Source: Pleodorina starrii (taxonomy: Eukaryota; Chlorophyta; Chlorophyceae; Chlamydomonadales; Volvocaceae). Taken from it: 64,000 bases of DNA. The DNA lies in assembly GCA_030267565.1 (NCBI GenBank), contig BRXU01000039.1, positions 806,001 to 870,000 of the forward strand, in the 5' to 3' direction. Position numbers and translations under genes: made by a program. Shown here piece by piece: positions 34,301 to 46,700 of the stretch. The notes under the pieces are model-generated. The model had not been told where the DNA came from and did no database searches. It worked only from the letters and a program-made list of their open reading frames with translations. Positions within the stretch are counted from its first letter, which is position 1, and each line of letters begins with the position of its first letter.

Positions 34301-37300
34301 TGCCTCCCTCCCCCCTCTTTCCGACGCACCGACCCACTTCACCCCTCCCTCCCCCTCCCTCCCCCTCCCCCTCCCCTCCCTCCCTGCCCTCCCAGCTGCT
34401 GTGCGGTGTGGCCAAGGACCTGACCAAGCTGGGCGGCAAGACAGTCACCAAACTCGTCACACCGGATGAGCAGCAGTCCCGACTGTTTAGGCTGGTGTCG
34501 TTCATCACGGGATGGAAGAACTCGCTCAAGGGTGGGGGGGGAGGGGAGGGGAGGGGAGGGCGGGGAGGGGGGCGGGGGCGGGGATGGGGAGGGGATGGGG
34601 AGGGGAGGGGAGGGGCGGTGGTGGGGAGGGGTGAGCGGGGGATGGGCGGTGTGGGAGGGGGGCCGTGGTGAGAAGCTTGCGGGCCGCGGTGGGCGGCTGG
34701 CGGAGTGGGGGGCTGGACATGGGGGGTGGGATGGGGGGGTGGGGGGAGGGTGGGGGTGCCTCGTCGTCTCGAGTGTCCTGGAGTGTCCGGTGCTGTGGTC
34801 GAGGGAGGGGAAGGGGGTGGGGGAGGGTGGGGGAGGCGGAAGGGGGATTTAGAGGGCAACTCGTTGCTGATGAGGGTGGGTAGGGTGTGGCTTGGCGTGT
34901 GTGGGATGTGTGTGTGTGTGTGTCTGTGTGATTGAGGGAGGGGCGGGGATGGGAACTACCGTAACGCGGGGCTGGTCTCTGTGCCGTGTTGTGCCTGGGC
35001 GCACTACTACCAACCCTAACAGACGTTTAGGCAACTACCAACTAACCAACTAACCAACTAACCGACTACACAAACGGACACACGACCACCCTCCCCCTAG
35101 GCGTCGGCTACTTTCTGGGTGCCGCCTGCCTCTCCTTCAACTATCAGTTTGCGTTGGGGGTGCTGCTGCTGCTCATCTTGGCGGCAATGCCCTGGGCGGC
35201 TGTGGGGCTGAGCGACCAGCTGGGTCGGGCCCGGAAGGAGAATCTGAGTCTGGGGAGGATCTTCAAACAGCCGTACAACATCAACGTGCTCAGCGTGTCG
35301 AGGTACGGACGTTGGAGAGGGGTGGGGTTTGGGTTGGAGGAGTTGGGGGGGGGGGGGTGGGGGGGGTTGGGGGGGGAGGGAGGGTGCGGGTTTTATTGGT
35401 TCGGGTGTTGAAGGGGATTGTTTAAAACCCTAAAACCACACGTACACACGTACACATGCTCCTCCCATGTGGGCCCCACCCTCCACGGGTCTCCAGCCTA
35501 TCCGGCGATAACGACCCCCTCCTCCTTCCTCCCCCCCCGCCCTTGACAGGTATTTCCTGTTTGGCAGTCGGGATATGTGGTTCGAGGTGCCACTGCCGTT
35601 CTTCCTCCGAAACACAGTGTACGGATTGGGCTGGAGCAGGCCCCTCACCGGCCTCTTCCTGGCGGTGTGGATCATCGTGTACGGCCAGGTATGTACGAAC
35701 GGGTTTCGGGGCTATAATGCTGCGATGCTTCTCTCTCCTTCCCACCTCGCCCAACAGTCAGCAAAAGACTGCTTTCTATTCATCCTGCACCTCCTCCTTT
35801 CCTCCCCATAACTTGCATACCTTGCTTACATCCCCTCTTCAATTCCTACCTGACGCATTATTATTCGTTTCACCCCCCGCCCCCTTCACTTTCGCCCCAT
35901 CCACAACCGAATAAAACACAGGTTCAATCCTGGACGCCCCAGATGGTCCTGCAGCCGCTCAAGCAGGCGCCCGCTAACAAGTGAGTTAAAACGGTTGGTA
36001 ATCAAACCGCCCAACCGTCAACTGTCAAGGGTCGGTATGAGTTCTTGAGTTGTACAATGGTACGTCATTGGCCATAGCCGATTCGCGCCACTGGCAGCAT
36101 AATATCTCCCGCCGGGAGGGGCCCCGTATGCTGTGTCCTGCTATGCTATGCTATGCTATGCTATGTGTGTGCCCACTACTCACTGTGCCATTTCCTTGCA
36201 ATGTACGGCACCCAGGTACGTTGCCGTACTCTGGAACCTGCTTCTCGTGGCGACGCCGCTGTTCATGGGGCTTATGCTGCAAGCCTCGGACATTTTCACG
36301 GTGAGTGGACGGGACGGGGCAGGATCCAGCGATTTTGGGGGGGGGGGCCGGGGGTAGGGGAGGGGGCGTTTGAGAGCGGGTGTCCAGGGACACCAAGAAC
36401 CTGCACCCGTGGTGCAAACCCGGGAAACCCCGGGGGAAAGGGGGGGAAATAGGCCACGTGTAGCCGCTTACGAGCTGTGGTTCAAGGCTGAATGGCCGAG
36501 TGGGGGCTTCAGGGGGAAGGGGTAGCAGGGGGGGCAGCGCGTGACCCCAGACCCTATAGAACCGCCCATCGTAACTCCAGACCTTCACATGCGCCGCTTG
36601 CCGTACTGCTCCGTACGACAGGGTCACCACGTGGGCGGCATGACGGGCGTGATGGTGGGCGGCCTGGGCGCCTTCTGCCTGGTGTTTGCCGTAAACTCGT
36701 CCATCCATTCGTACCTCATTGTACGATACGCCCAAGGTGACAAGGTGGCCATGAACGTGGGCTTCTACTATTGCGCCAACGCCATGGGTCGGCTGACAGG
36801 TAGGGCTCACATGAGTCATGGGTTTTATTTGGGTTTTGGGGTTTTATTAAAGTTTTATAAGAGCCTTCCTATAAAAGGATTCTGTGCCGAGTTTTCCAAT
36901 AGTGTGTTAGAGTGGATTAGCGCAAAAACGGTAAAGTGCTTTTACAAATGTTTGTTTGGGAGGCGCGCTTTCGGTCGAATCCGCAACCAGCAAGCAGTTT
37001 GCAATTGTTACAGGGGGAACCTGATCGGGTCGGGCAAGCAGGACGAGCGACTTGACGAGGAGGAGGACAGGGACGTTCCGTACCTTGCCGTACTCGAGAG
37101 GGTGCCTGGGCTTGAGGGGAGGCTGCCGCAAGCTGTCTAACAGGGAGAGTGCTTTTGGGGGGGGGGCGCTCGCCTGCCAACTGCCACCCATCACCACCCG
37201 CCTCAACCGCTAACCGCCAACCGCCGAATGCGTGTCCCGCAGGCACCCTGGTCAGCGGCGCGCTCTATTCCTACGCGGGAGACAATGTCGTACAAGGTTT

Positions 37301-37466
37301 CGCGGCGTGCTTCTGGGCATCCGTGGGTTTTGCCGTACTGTCGGCGGCGGTGGAGATGGCGCTGGCGGATAACTCCGGCGGCTTGATGTGTGGACCCTGT
37401 CTGAAACTGGTGCCGCCGCCGGAGACCGCCACCGCCGCCGGCGCCGCTGCCGTCGAGCCCGAATAG
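31385..37466 (+). CDS. arsJ: ArsJ-type organoarsenical efflux MFS transporter
   Basis: ArsJ exports 1-arseno-3-phosphoglycerate, the product of GAPDH acting with arsenate. Exons are 31385-31558, 31720-31829, 32077-32272, 33012-33152, 33432-33489, 34017-34168, 34396-34531, 35101-35302, 35550-35688, 35922-35980, 36216-36300, 36622-36799 and 37243-37466, giving 617 residues with all twelve phases closing. The core from residue 161 shows family motifs in order: FTTTDGAVRMIVLLHAY, YETAGVVTNLAAG, GVAKDLTKLGGKTVTKLV, ITGWKNSLKGVGYFLG and FLFGSRDMWFEVPLPFFLR. These are followed by NSSIHSYLIVRYA and NVGFYYCANAMGRLTGTLVSG. Bacterial ArsJ is about 400 residues. This protein adds a 160-residue N-terminal region with Cys pairs at 20-21 and 52-53, and a tail with CGPC at 593-596. 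It lies upstream of PGK and the matching GAPDH. Exons 1-3 are placed by phase, not homology, so the true start could be nearer residue 161. Confidence 0.87.
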
Positions 37467-38738
37467 GCCGAGTGAGCGACCGAGCGACCGAAGGCAGGAT
37501 GTGCGCCGCTGTCGCCGCTGATCGGTCGATCAGTCGGTGGGTCATGTGGGTCGATCGGGCAAGATGGGTCGGTAAAGGTGGGTCGGTCGGCGGCCGTGTG
37601 AGGCGGCGACACGCCAGTCGCCATCGCCGCGCCGATGTACGAGAACTACAAGTGAGTGTACTGCCTAGGGCGCAGTACACATACGTATGTATGTCTACAC
37701 ATTTGCATCTGTCCCCGGTGGAAAAACTGTCTTGACGGCGCTGAGGGGGAAAGTGGAGGGGAGCGTTGACACTGGATGGGGGGGAATGGGCGCGAGGGAG
37801 TCGGGTCGGTTTGACATATCTGGGTGGGTGGGTGGGTGGGTGGGTGGGTGGGTGGGTGGGTGGGTGGGTGGGTGGGTGGGTGGGTGGGTGGGTGGTTGCA
37901 GCAACCAGTTGCCCTTGTTGTAGTTGTTGTTGGTGGTGGTGGTGGTGAATGCTGGAGAGGTGTTGGCACTCTGATTGGAAAGGGTGAGTGCGGACGATCA
38001 TACGGTACCCATCGATGCTGATGTGGGGGTTGTTGTCGTTGTCCGAATGTCCGGATGGCGCTTTGGAGGTGTTCTATCTACCGGTAGCAGTGCGTGAAAA
38101 GGAATTTTGATGCTGCATTCGTATCTTACACAACGAACGGATACTTGGTTTGCAGCGGCGCCGGTGGATTGCTGGGGGTTGTAAACCTCAGCAGGAAGGC
38201 CGAAGCCCTGACATATTGCCAAACCCCTGGGGCCCGCCTGCCGGGGCACAGGGGACAGTTGCCACAGGGCCCAGGCGAACAGAACGCGCGCAAACGGTAC
38301 GGCTCCCAGCGCCAATGCAAGTACGGCACCTGCCGCGAACGACAATAAATGAATACATGCACGACATGCACGACTGCGTTTTCACATTTTATACTGTACT
38401 GCACTGTACGACTGAAACGCGCAGTTTTTCGAGCGCTTCGATTCGAGCCCGATGCCCCTTTCAATCCCAGCCTGCTGCCCCCCCATCCAGGCAGCCACCC
38501 ACCCATCATCAACGCCACCACCACCAGTCCATCACCATTTCCACAAACGCCGGTGACAGCCGTCCGTGACGGCCCTTCGCACCCTCACCCCTCCCGGGAG
38601 CATTCAATCTACACACTGCCGCTCCGCCACCTCGCAAAGTCGCCATCCCTTCACCGCACCTCCCCCACCAAATACCGCTGCTCCTCTTCCTTACCTCTCC
38701 TTTCTCACCACTTACCCTCCCCCCCAATTACCACAAGC
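37467..38738. other. Convergent intergenic region between the ArsJ-type gene and PGK
   Basis: This 1.3 kb separates two convergent stop codons. It contains the GGGT repeat at 37822-37892 and TTG/GGT-rich sequence just after it. No gene is supported. Confidence 0.5.
37822..37892. repeat. (GGGT)n repeat, about 18 units
   Basis: About 70 bases of uninterrupted GGGT on the + strand lie 360 bases downstream of the transporter stop. The tract can form G-quadruplexes on the strand that a long 3' UTR transcript would carry. Confidence 0.95.
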
Positions 38739-41700
38739 TCAAGCACAACGCCGCCCCGCCCCACAACACGTCCCCGCCGCTTCCGCCTCCGCCGCCACCG
38801 CCGCTGTTCCCTCGTTCCCTGCCGGCCCACCGCCGCCATGCCCCCCCGTCTCGCCGCCATCCGCAGCGATTCCCATCCCCCCGCCCACATCCCCATCAGG
38901 CCCCCGCGCGCCTTCCGCCGGCGGCTTTCCGCCGCTACCGCCACCTCCGCCGCCGCCGCCTCCGTCGCGCTGCCGTCTGTTCATCCGCAGCGCTCTCAGT
39001 CCCGGCATGCCCCGCCCCTCAATCAGCTCCAGTGAAGCCCCTCCGCCGGTTGAGATGTGCGTGATGTGGTCCGCCAGGCCGGCGGCGGTGACGGCCGAGA
39101 CCGAGTCGCCGCCTGCGGTTGCGGTTGCGGGTCGGTGGGTCGGTGAGAGGGGCTGATGCAGCGGCGTTGCGGAGTCGCGGGCGCACGATACCGGTGGTTG
39201 AGTTGAGGTCCATGTTACATCCCATCCCATCCCATCCCATCCCAGGCCATCCCAGGCCAGCGCAACGTGGGTCGTTGCGGTAGTTACACGGGTCGTTGCG
39301 GTACAGTTGACAGGTGTTAGTTGGTTACCGTGGCAACGCACCTCCAATGATGGTAATCGTCCCCCGTCGCGACGCCTCGTCCAACGTCCTCGCGACCGAC
39401 ACAGTGCCGCTCGCAAACTCCGGCACCTCAAACTTGCCTGTGTCGACCGAGTGGGGGTGGGTGGGTGGGTGGGGGGAAGTGGGGGAGTGGGTGAGGACAA
39501 AAAGAAGATACCGCAGCGAAGGGACGAAGACGGCGTTAGCGAACGGACCCGGAGCCCAGCAATACTATGTACGTGTGCGTGTAAGGGAATGATGTGGGAT
39601 ATGTGTGGGGTGCATCTGTAACAACAACAACAATAACAACAACAACGACGACAGGACGGGAAACGGGTTGGGGGGTGTCAGGTATGTTTGGTGCATGCTC
39701 ACTCCCCATCCCAGTCCCAGTCCCAGGCAGTGGCCCCTCGGAGAACCGGCCCGGCTGCTGCTGCTGCTGCTGCTGCCGCTGGCTGCACACCACCAACAGC
39801 ATCAGCAGCATCAGCAGCAGAAGAAGTATCAGCAGCAGCACAAGCAGCAGCAGCGGGCAGTTGTGTGCAGTTGTACGGATGCGGCAAGTTGTGAGAAAGC
39901 TAGTGAGGAGGAAACAAAAGAGCAGTCAAGGGACTCAAGGGGACGCACCCATGGGCCCATTCCAGAATATCGTACGGCAGGCCAGCAGCTCCGTACGGAA
40001 GGTGTCCATGGTCTCGGGGCCGATGTCCACGCCGTAGCGACCTGGGATACGGGTCGACAAAACGTAGACAAACAAAGTTACGGCACATGAGACGTGACGC
40101 GACGCTGGTTTTGCCCCGTGCCATGCCGTATTCTCGCACGTCCAAGTACGGCGTGTCGTGCCGCGAAATCGAGAAAGAAAGAAAATGAGTTGCGCAGGCA
40201 CTGCCCTGCACGCGCATCCCGCCCCCCGCTCGCCGAAGTCGCCCCCACTGAAGGCCCCCCCCCCTCCCCCCCTCCCTCCCCCCGTCCCTCCCTTCTCCCC
40301 CTCCCCCCTCCTCACCCAACCCAGCCCCCAACCCACCCGGCGGTATGCAGGGTCTGTCGGGTGTGCAGCAGTCCCGAGTCAGCGGCGTCACCCCGCTTGT
40401 GTCCAGCTGCTCGGGGCGGGAGAGGGAGGACGACCAACACACGTCGGAGGGCAGCAGCAGTCGGGTGCCCCGCTGGGCGGCCCGGGTCATCATACGGCGA
40501 CAGGGCTGCGGGGAGGAGGAGAAGGATGGGGAGAGGGGTAAGAAATGATACCGCAGCGGAGACGGAGACGGCGTTAGCGAACGGACCCCGAACCGGGCAG
40601 GGGGTGAGGGCGAGGGAGGGGTAACAGAAGAATGGCCTGCTCAGTAGCGGTGTCACGGAGGCGACGTTGCCCAACGGGAGGGAGGAGGTCTTTGGGAGCG
40701 CAGCGACGCAGGGGACGCACTTCAGCACCGCGGCCCGCTACAACACTCCGGATACGAACACCCTAAGGACGACACGCGTACGGCACGTATGCCACCATAA
40801 CCGTGTCGTACCCCCAACCAAAGCTCCACCCGCCTCAATCTGTGCGGGGAGCCCCCATCGGCCCCCCCCCCAAACATCGGGAAGGATTGTTTCTGATTTG
40901 ATACCGTTTACGGGCTCCGGCCTATACGTGGATAACCCCCAAACATCGGGCTCCGGCCGATATGTGGATAAGCCCCCCGTAATACCGGCACCAGTACCGA
41001 TATGTGGATAAGCCCCCCGTAATAACGGCACCAGTACCAGTTCCCAATCCATCCCTCCTACAAACGCACGCCGTATACCGAGCGCGTGTAACCATGTATA
41101 TGCTGCGCAAGTGTACTGTACAATGTAATGTACTGCATCGTACGTATATATTCACGGCACATGTGTCGTGTCGTACCTCCAGCCAGTCCTCCTCGATCTG
41201 CGTGGATCCCACCGACACTCCTGCGGCTGCCAGCAGTGTGAACGCCATCCGCCCCCCCACCGCCACCACGTCCGCCACCTCCACCAGGGCCCCCACCACA
41301 CCGATCTTGTCAGCCACCTTGGCGCCACCCAGCACCACACCCAGCGGCCTGAAGGCCCGAAGAGGGAGGACAGGGGAAGAGGGGGGAAGAGAGGGAACAG
41401 GAACCGCTTCTGGTTTGAGATTAGAAAAGGAGGAAGAGGAAGAAGAAGAGGAAGAGGAAGAGGAAGAGAGGGGTAAGAGGCGGGGGGAGGGAATACGAGC
41501 AGGGGGAATAGGAGCAGGGGGAAGGTGGAAGGTAGTTCGCATGGGGGAGAGGCAGAGGGGCATTTTCGAGTGCGATGCGATTTTGAGCATACTGGTTGCA
41601 GCAACTAAGCCCCCATATAGATACCCATATCCATCATGTATTCCAGATATGGGTATGGAGGCCAAGAGAAGGAAAAAAGGGGGAGGGGTGAGACTCGGGT

Positions 41701-43341
41701 GTGGTGTGGTGGATGGGGTTGCACGAGTCCCCCGTATGAGAGGCTTGTCGTACCGTACGGGGTCGTACAAACGGTCCGCCAGCTCGGTGAGCTCCCGCCG
41801 GATGAGGGGGCCCGGGTAGCACTCCGGTACGAACGAGGTAATGCCCTGTCGTACGGTGACAGTTGGTGGTTGAGAATGGTAGTTGAAGAGATTCAGGGGG
41901 TTCGGATTTGCGCGGAGCCGTGTCCGTGCAGGGCCCTTCAGAAGGAACGGACGAAGCCATCGCCCCCTTCCCGCCCTCCCTTCCCCTATCCCGGGCTGCT
42001 ACACGCGTTTCCACGCTCTTTCCAGAAGAGTGCGCGAGAGGGGTAGAGGGAGAGATTGACCCACCGACCGACCCACCCACCCACCCGCCAACCCCGCCAC
42101 CGATTCACCCACCCACCCACCGTGACGCTGCCCTGGTCCCGGTGTACGACACCAAACGCATCGTTGACAAACACGTCGCACAGCGCCGCCAGCTGCCGGG
42201 CGAAGTCGGGCGAGTTGGCGACGTCCCCCCCGTGGAAGCGCGTGTTCTCGAGGAGCAGCGCCTGACGGAGGGGGCGGCAGGGGGGGAGAGGGGGGGCGGG
42301 GGGAGGTGGGGGGAGGTGGGGGGAGGTGGGAATTTTTTGATTGAAGGTTAACAGCAAGAGGGGAAGGGGCGGGGCCGTGCGTGCAGGTGGTGCGTGCAGG
42401 CACCGTGGTTTCCTTTCTTTGATTCCGACTCCGATTCCGATGTCGATGCGTCGCTTCTTTGCGTCGTACTCCATTGTTGATTGGTCAACTAAGTCTTGGG
42501 TGTGCATAACACAGCATGACAGATGAAGGATCGCCTCCTGGTGCATATCGCTTTTATCGCATCCCTGACAGACACGAGAACTGTCGCGGCGGAAACCCCA
42601 ACAAGCTGGAACGCGACGTGCATCGTACATGGTGTGCGTAATGGGTCGGTGGACCCCTGGGGATATGGGGCCCAAGCGACCCAAGTGACCCATGGGACAT
42701 CTGCGACCCGTTTCGGCGCCAGGTCACCGACCCAGCCGGCTCCTGAAACGCCGACGCAGCACTACAGCACTACAGCACTACCGCACTACAGCTGCAGCGT
42801 CTGTCACTGGTATCGCTGCTGTCCATTTATTCCCTGATCGCCGTCCCGAAGGCCTTTTTTTCTGCCCGTCAGAGAGTTCAGGGCTGATTACGAAGGGTTG
42901 GCTACACGCATGTACGGAACTCACTTGCCCCGGCTGGAGCTCCGAAACCGCCGCTTCGGCTTCGGGTCCAATGCAGTCCCTGGCCAGCCCGCGAAACGCT
43001 GCGGAACCCAGCTGCGAAGCCAGAAGGGCCGCGACTGGTCTCAAACTGTACAGCGACTCCATTTCCTGCCGTGACTGCTTCTTCGGCTCCGGACGGCCAA
43101 AGTGGCTCGCCAGGATGACGCGGGCGCCCCCGCGCATCAGTGCGCGGATGGTGGGTAGGACGGCGTTGATGCGGGAGGCATCGGCCACGGCGCCCGTGGC
43201 ATCATCAACCGGCACGTTGAAGTCGACGCGCAGCAGGACGCGCTTTCCGGTGAAGTCCTTTTTAATTATGTCGAGATCGGGCGCCAGCAGCTCTCGCACC
43301 ACGTCCCGCAGCGGTTGAAGGAGTCCAGGGTCGCCCGCCAT
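38739..43341 (-). CDS. PGK: Phosphoglycerate kinase, divergent, with Gly-rich C-terminal extension
   Basis: PGK transfers phosphate between 1,3-bisphosphoglycerate and ADP. Complement exons are 42925-43341, 42121-42261, 41754-41845, 41177-41348, 40337-40505, 39949-40041, 39342-39437 and 38739-39112, giving 517 residues with all phases closing. Motifs are [13 protein letters not shown] (Asp40, Asn42), SHFGRP (His80, Arg83), [18 protein letters not shown] and [14 protein letters not shown]. Further on are [37 protein letters not shown] and [13 protein letters not shown]. Two features are odd. After LLLPSDV the usual ADKF segment is replaced by a Cys-rich stretch that includes [10 protein letters not shown]. 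About 80 Gly-rich residues follow the normal end (MPGLRAL), ending near CCGAGRRC; this tail might hide another splice. It starts head-to-head with GAPDH and is convergent with the ArsJ-type gene. Confidence 0.9.
39511..39550 (-). repeat. Intronic dispersed repeat, PGK intron 6 copy
   Basis: On the minus (transcribed) strand it reads GGGTCCGTTCGCTAACGCC, then a diverged middle, then TTCGCTGCGG. It lies 73 bases upstream of PGK exon 7. Confidence 0.8.
40551..40588 (-). repeat. Intronic dispersed repeat, PGK intron 4 copy
   Basis: On the minus strand it reads GGGTCCGTTCGCTAACGCC, then GTCTCCGTCTCCGCTGCGG, one base different from the threonine aldolase copy. It lies 45 bases upstream of PGK exon 5. 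Similarity continues on both sides (pyrimidine-rich CCCTCGCCC before, and TTTCTTACCCC after). Confidence 0.9.
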
Positions 43342-43735
43342 TCTGGGGCTGTGCCCTGGTTAAAATAGTAATAACAAAATCAACTTATAGTTTCTAATCT
43401 AGTGTGCGTAAAGTCAAGACATCGCAAAGAAGCAAACGCTGCTTAGATAGCCGGGACTGGAAGGCCAGACGAATCACAATAATGGAAGGTATTCAAGAAG
43501 AGTTTCGAAATCTCTTAGAAATGAACTTGCAGCACTACAATTCGGCGCTCGAAGCACCTGCTGTAGGCTTGATTCTTGATGGACAGGGTATATTCGGTTA
43601 GACAACGGAATCTATTTTTATGTCGGACACAACGGACTGATTAACCAACACAAGTTTAGAATATATGCACTATTAACGTTCAGGTGGTCGTGCTTTGCTT
43701 GACATTGTTATTGTGCCGAGCCACGTTGGACGATA
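43342..43735. promoter_or_regulatory. 394-bp head-to-head promoter of PGK and GAPDH
   Basis: The two start codons are 394 bp apart and the genes diverge, so one short AT-richer region must drive both. Two patches are AT-rich (43367-43400 and 43605-43680). A 39-codon frame (43482-43601) starting MEGIQEEFRN lies inside it; it has no recognisable domain and may be a leader or chance frame. Confidence 0.65.
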
Positions 43736-46700
43736 ATGGCACCTGTCAAGGTCTTGCTCAACGGCTGCGGCCGCATCGGTAGGCGCAGCGACATGACCCT
43801 TACTCGAATCTTATCATTCAAGGCCGGCTAGATAAACGAATGCCATGCATTGCGCAGGCCGCCTCGCCTTTCGCGTCGCCTGGGCGCAGGCCGATGTCTT
43901 CCAGTTCGTCCATCTAAACGATATCACAGCCATCGAGTCCGTTGCTTACCTCCTCAAGTACGATTCGGTACACGGTGAGATGCTGCGATTCGCGGGAAGC
44001 TTCCGGTGTACGTACGATCCGTGTCACGTGGCTGTCCATGCCGCCGACCCCATCTACCCCATTACATTTGCGGCTCTTCCGGGTCGAGCCTCGGCTCGCC
44101 CGGGCATCCTTCCTCCACGGTTTCGTACGTCGGCCGGTTGAATGCGATATGCTCCGGTCTGGCCCCGGTGTACCTATGAGCCGACGGGCAAGTCGATCCC
44201 TCGCATTGTCGCATAGTGTCTAGAAATTCAAACACTGTACTGCAGGGAGGCCTTTCAACTAGGTCTAAATTTGTGGGTTGCCGCAGCGCGCTGTCGCGGC
44301 TCCAACCCCAAGTCCAGTCCACCGTCAAGATGGATCGCGGCTCTCGTCCTTCCGCGGCCCTCAACGACCCACAGGCCCAAATCCCCGCGTACCGCAACGC
44401 CACCGCTGCCTCGACTTGCCTCCACATGCCCCGTTCCCGCCCTTTTCCCCATCACCGGCCATCCCATCTCCTGACAGCCCGCCAGCCGGTCTGCCAGCTT
44501 GCCTGTTTGGACTGTCGCACTCTGCCATACCCCACACCATTTCAAACCAAACGCCACCACCAACGGCCCCGAAACCCCCCACACTCACCCCCCCCTTCAG
44601 GCACCTGGGGTCCGGATGTGTCGGTGGAGGGCAACATGATCGTCATTCGGGAAGGGGACCGGGTGGATCGAATCCCGTACACCAACAGCAAGACGATCGA
44701 GGGGGTGAGCGCGCGGTGTTGCTGGCGGTTCGGGTTTGCGTGTTGGCTTTCGTAATGGAAAGGGCTGCAGGTTCGCCGACAGTGAGGACAAGCCTCGCGG
44801 GAGGGAGGGGTGGGGCGGGGAAGAGCGGCTGCGCCTGTGTGGGAAGCGAGGCCGGCACCGATGCGCCACAGCGGGGGAGGGGGGAGGAGGAATACAGACG
44901 ACGTCGCGGCGAAGGGCGGTGAAGTGCAACGTAGGGTGCGGTGCGATGCGCTGGCTGGATTTTCCCCAGTCGATGCCCCCCCCCGGGACTTGGCAGAGGG
45001 GGTTTGGACCCGCTCATTTGCACCCGTACCTGTTGCACCCCCCGGTGCGGTTCCCATGTGTGGTAACCCCTACCTAAGTCTCCGCAAGCAGAAGGCCTGC
45101 GGCGCGCCGGTTTGATTGTGTGCGAACGCCAGAGCAGATGGCTTCAAGCCGTATACCCGTAACTCTATTCACATACGCGCCCTTGCTTGTCGCGCCCTCG
45201 TCCCGCATCCGTTCCCCCCAGATCACCCTGGCCGAGGGTACGACGGTGGACATGGTGTACGAATGTACGGGAGTGTTCCTGACTCGTGCCAAGATCGCGC
45301 CGTACTTTGAGAGCGTGCGCGCCAAAAAAGTCGTGGTTTCGGCGCCCGTCAAGGACTCGCCGCCGGTACTCAATGTGGTGGTTGGCTGCAACGAGGTACG
45401 GTTGGCGGTTGACAGTTAGTTGTGAAGTTCCTGTTGGCTGTCCCAACACAATCAAATCGCTGTTCATTCCTGGTGTGTGGAGGCCGCAGTGCATTTGTGT
45501 GTCGGCAACAACGCAAAGCATCGGGTTCGGGCGTGTCAACCCTGCGAGTCAGCCCCCCCCCCCGGATTTCGGCAGGTCGGCCCCAGAGTGGTTAATTAGT
45601 AACCACTCACTCTACTCACTCGCTCACACCACCCCGAAATGCTGACTGCCCTGCTGTCGTATCTCCATGTCGTACTACTGTGTGGATGTGGTGATGCCGT
45701 ACCGCTGCTCCTGCACGCTGCCCCCCAGGACAAGTACGACCCCGCGACCGACGACATCGTGACCGCCGCCTCTTGTACGACAAACTGCCTGGCGCCGGTG
45801 GTCAAGGTACGGACCGAGTGCCGCGTGACTGTTGAGCCGTTGCGGCCCTGATCTGATCACATCTAAATCTAATCTGATCTGATCTCATCTGATCTGATCT
45901 GATCTGATCTGATCTCATCTCATCTCATCTGATTTGGGTTTTGCGTTGCGGCTCTGCTGCCACACCGGGGGGGGTGCCAGCAGTCCGTGACTTCGCAGTG
46001 ACTGCTGTTGGCACTGTGGCAGATCCAATCCTCGCCGGCATCCACCTCCCCTGCCTCTGCCATCCCCCTTCTCAACCCTCCCTCCACCTCATACACACAC
46101 CTACACACACACACGCACCCGCAGGTTATCCACGAAAAGTTGGGTATCGACCGCGGCTGCATCACCACCATCCACAACCTCACCAACACGCAGGTGGGTA
46201 GGTTAGTTATTTAATCGGTTACGCCGTTGACCGATTTTCTTAAAGTTGTCTCGGGGTGGTCATCTCGGCCCCCGCCACGGCCGTTGCGTTGCTCCCTAGG
46301 GTAGTGACCCTTCGGCGCCGCAAAACCCACACCTGTCGAAATCAGGATTGCGGTCCCCCGGCTCTGCCGCTGCCCAGCCTTTACGCTTTGTCATCTCTCC
46401 GCACTCTCTTTGCGCCTCTTTGTGACGCAGCATCCGCAGACGCAACGTCCGCAAACATTAACCAACCCACCGGCCCATGGGTCGTTCGCCCATCCATCCG
46501 CCCATCCCTCCGCAGACCATCGTGGACGCGCCCAACTCCAAGAAGGCCGACCTGCGGCGAGCCAGGTGAGGGGGGGAGCGGGAGAGTGAGTGCGTGATTG
46601 GGTGGGTGAGTGGGTGGGCTCGAGGGTGCATGTGTGTATATTTGTGTGTGCCAGACCTGTGCCAGAGGGAGTGATGTGAAGCTCGTTTGTCAGTCAGGGT

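Noticed and set aside
43482..43601. Small gene MEGIQEEFRN... in the PGK-GAPDH gap
   Set aside because: Only 39 codons, no homologue recognised, and it sits where promoters must be; mentioned only as a possible leader.
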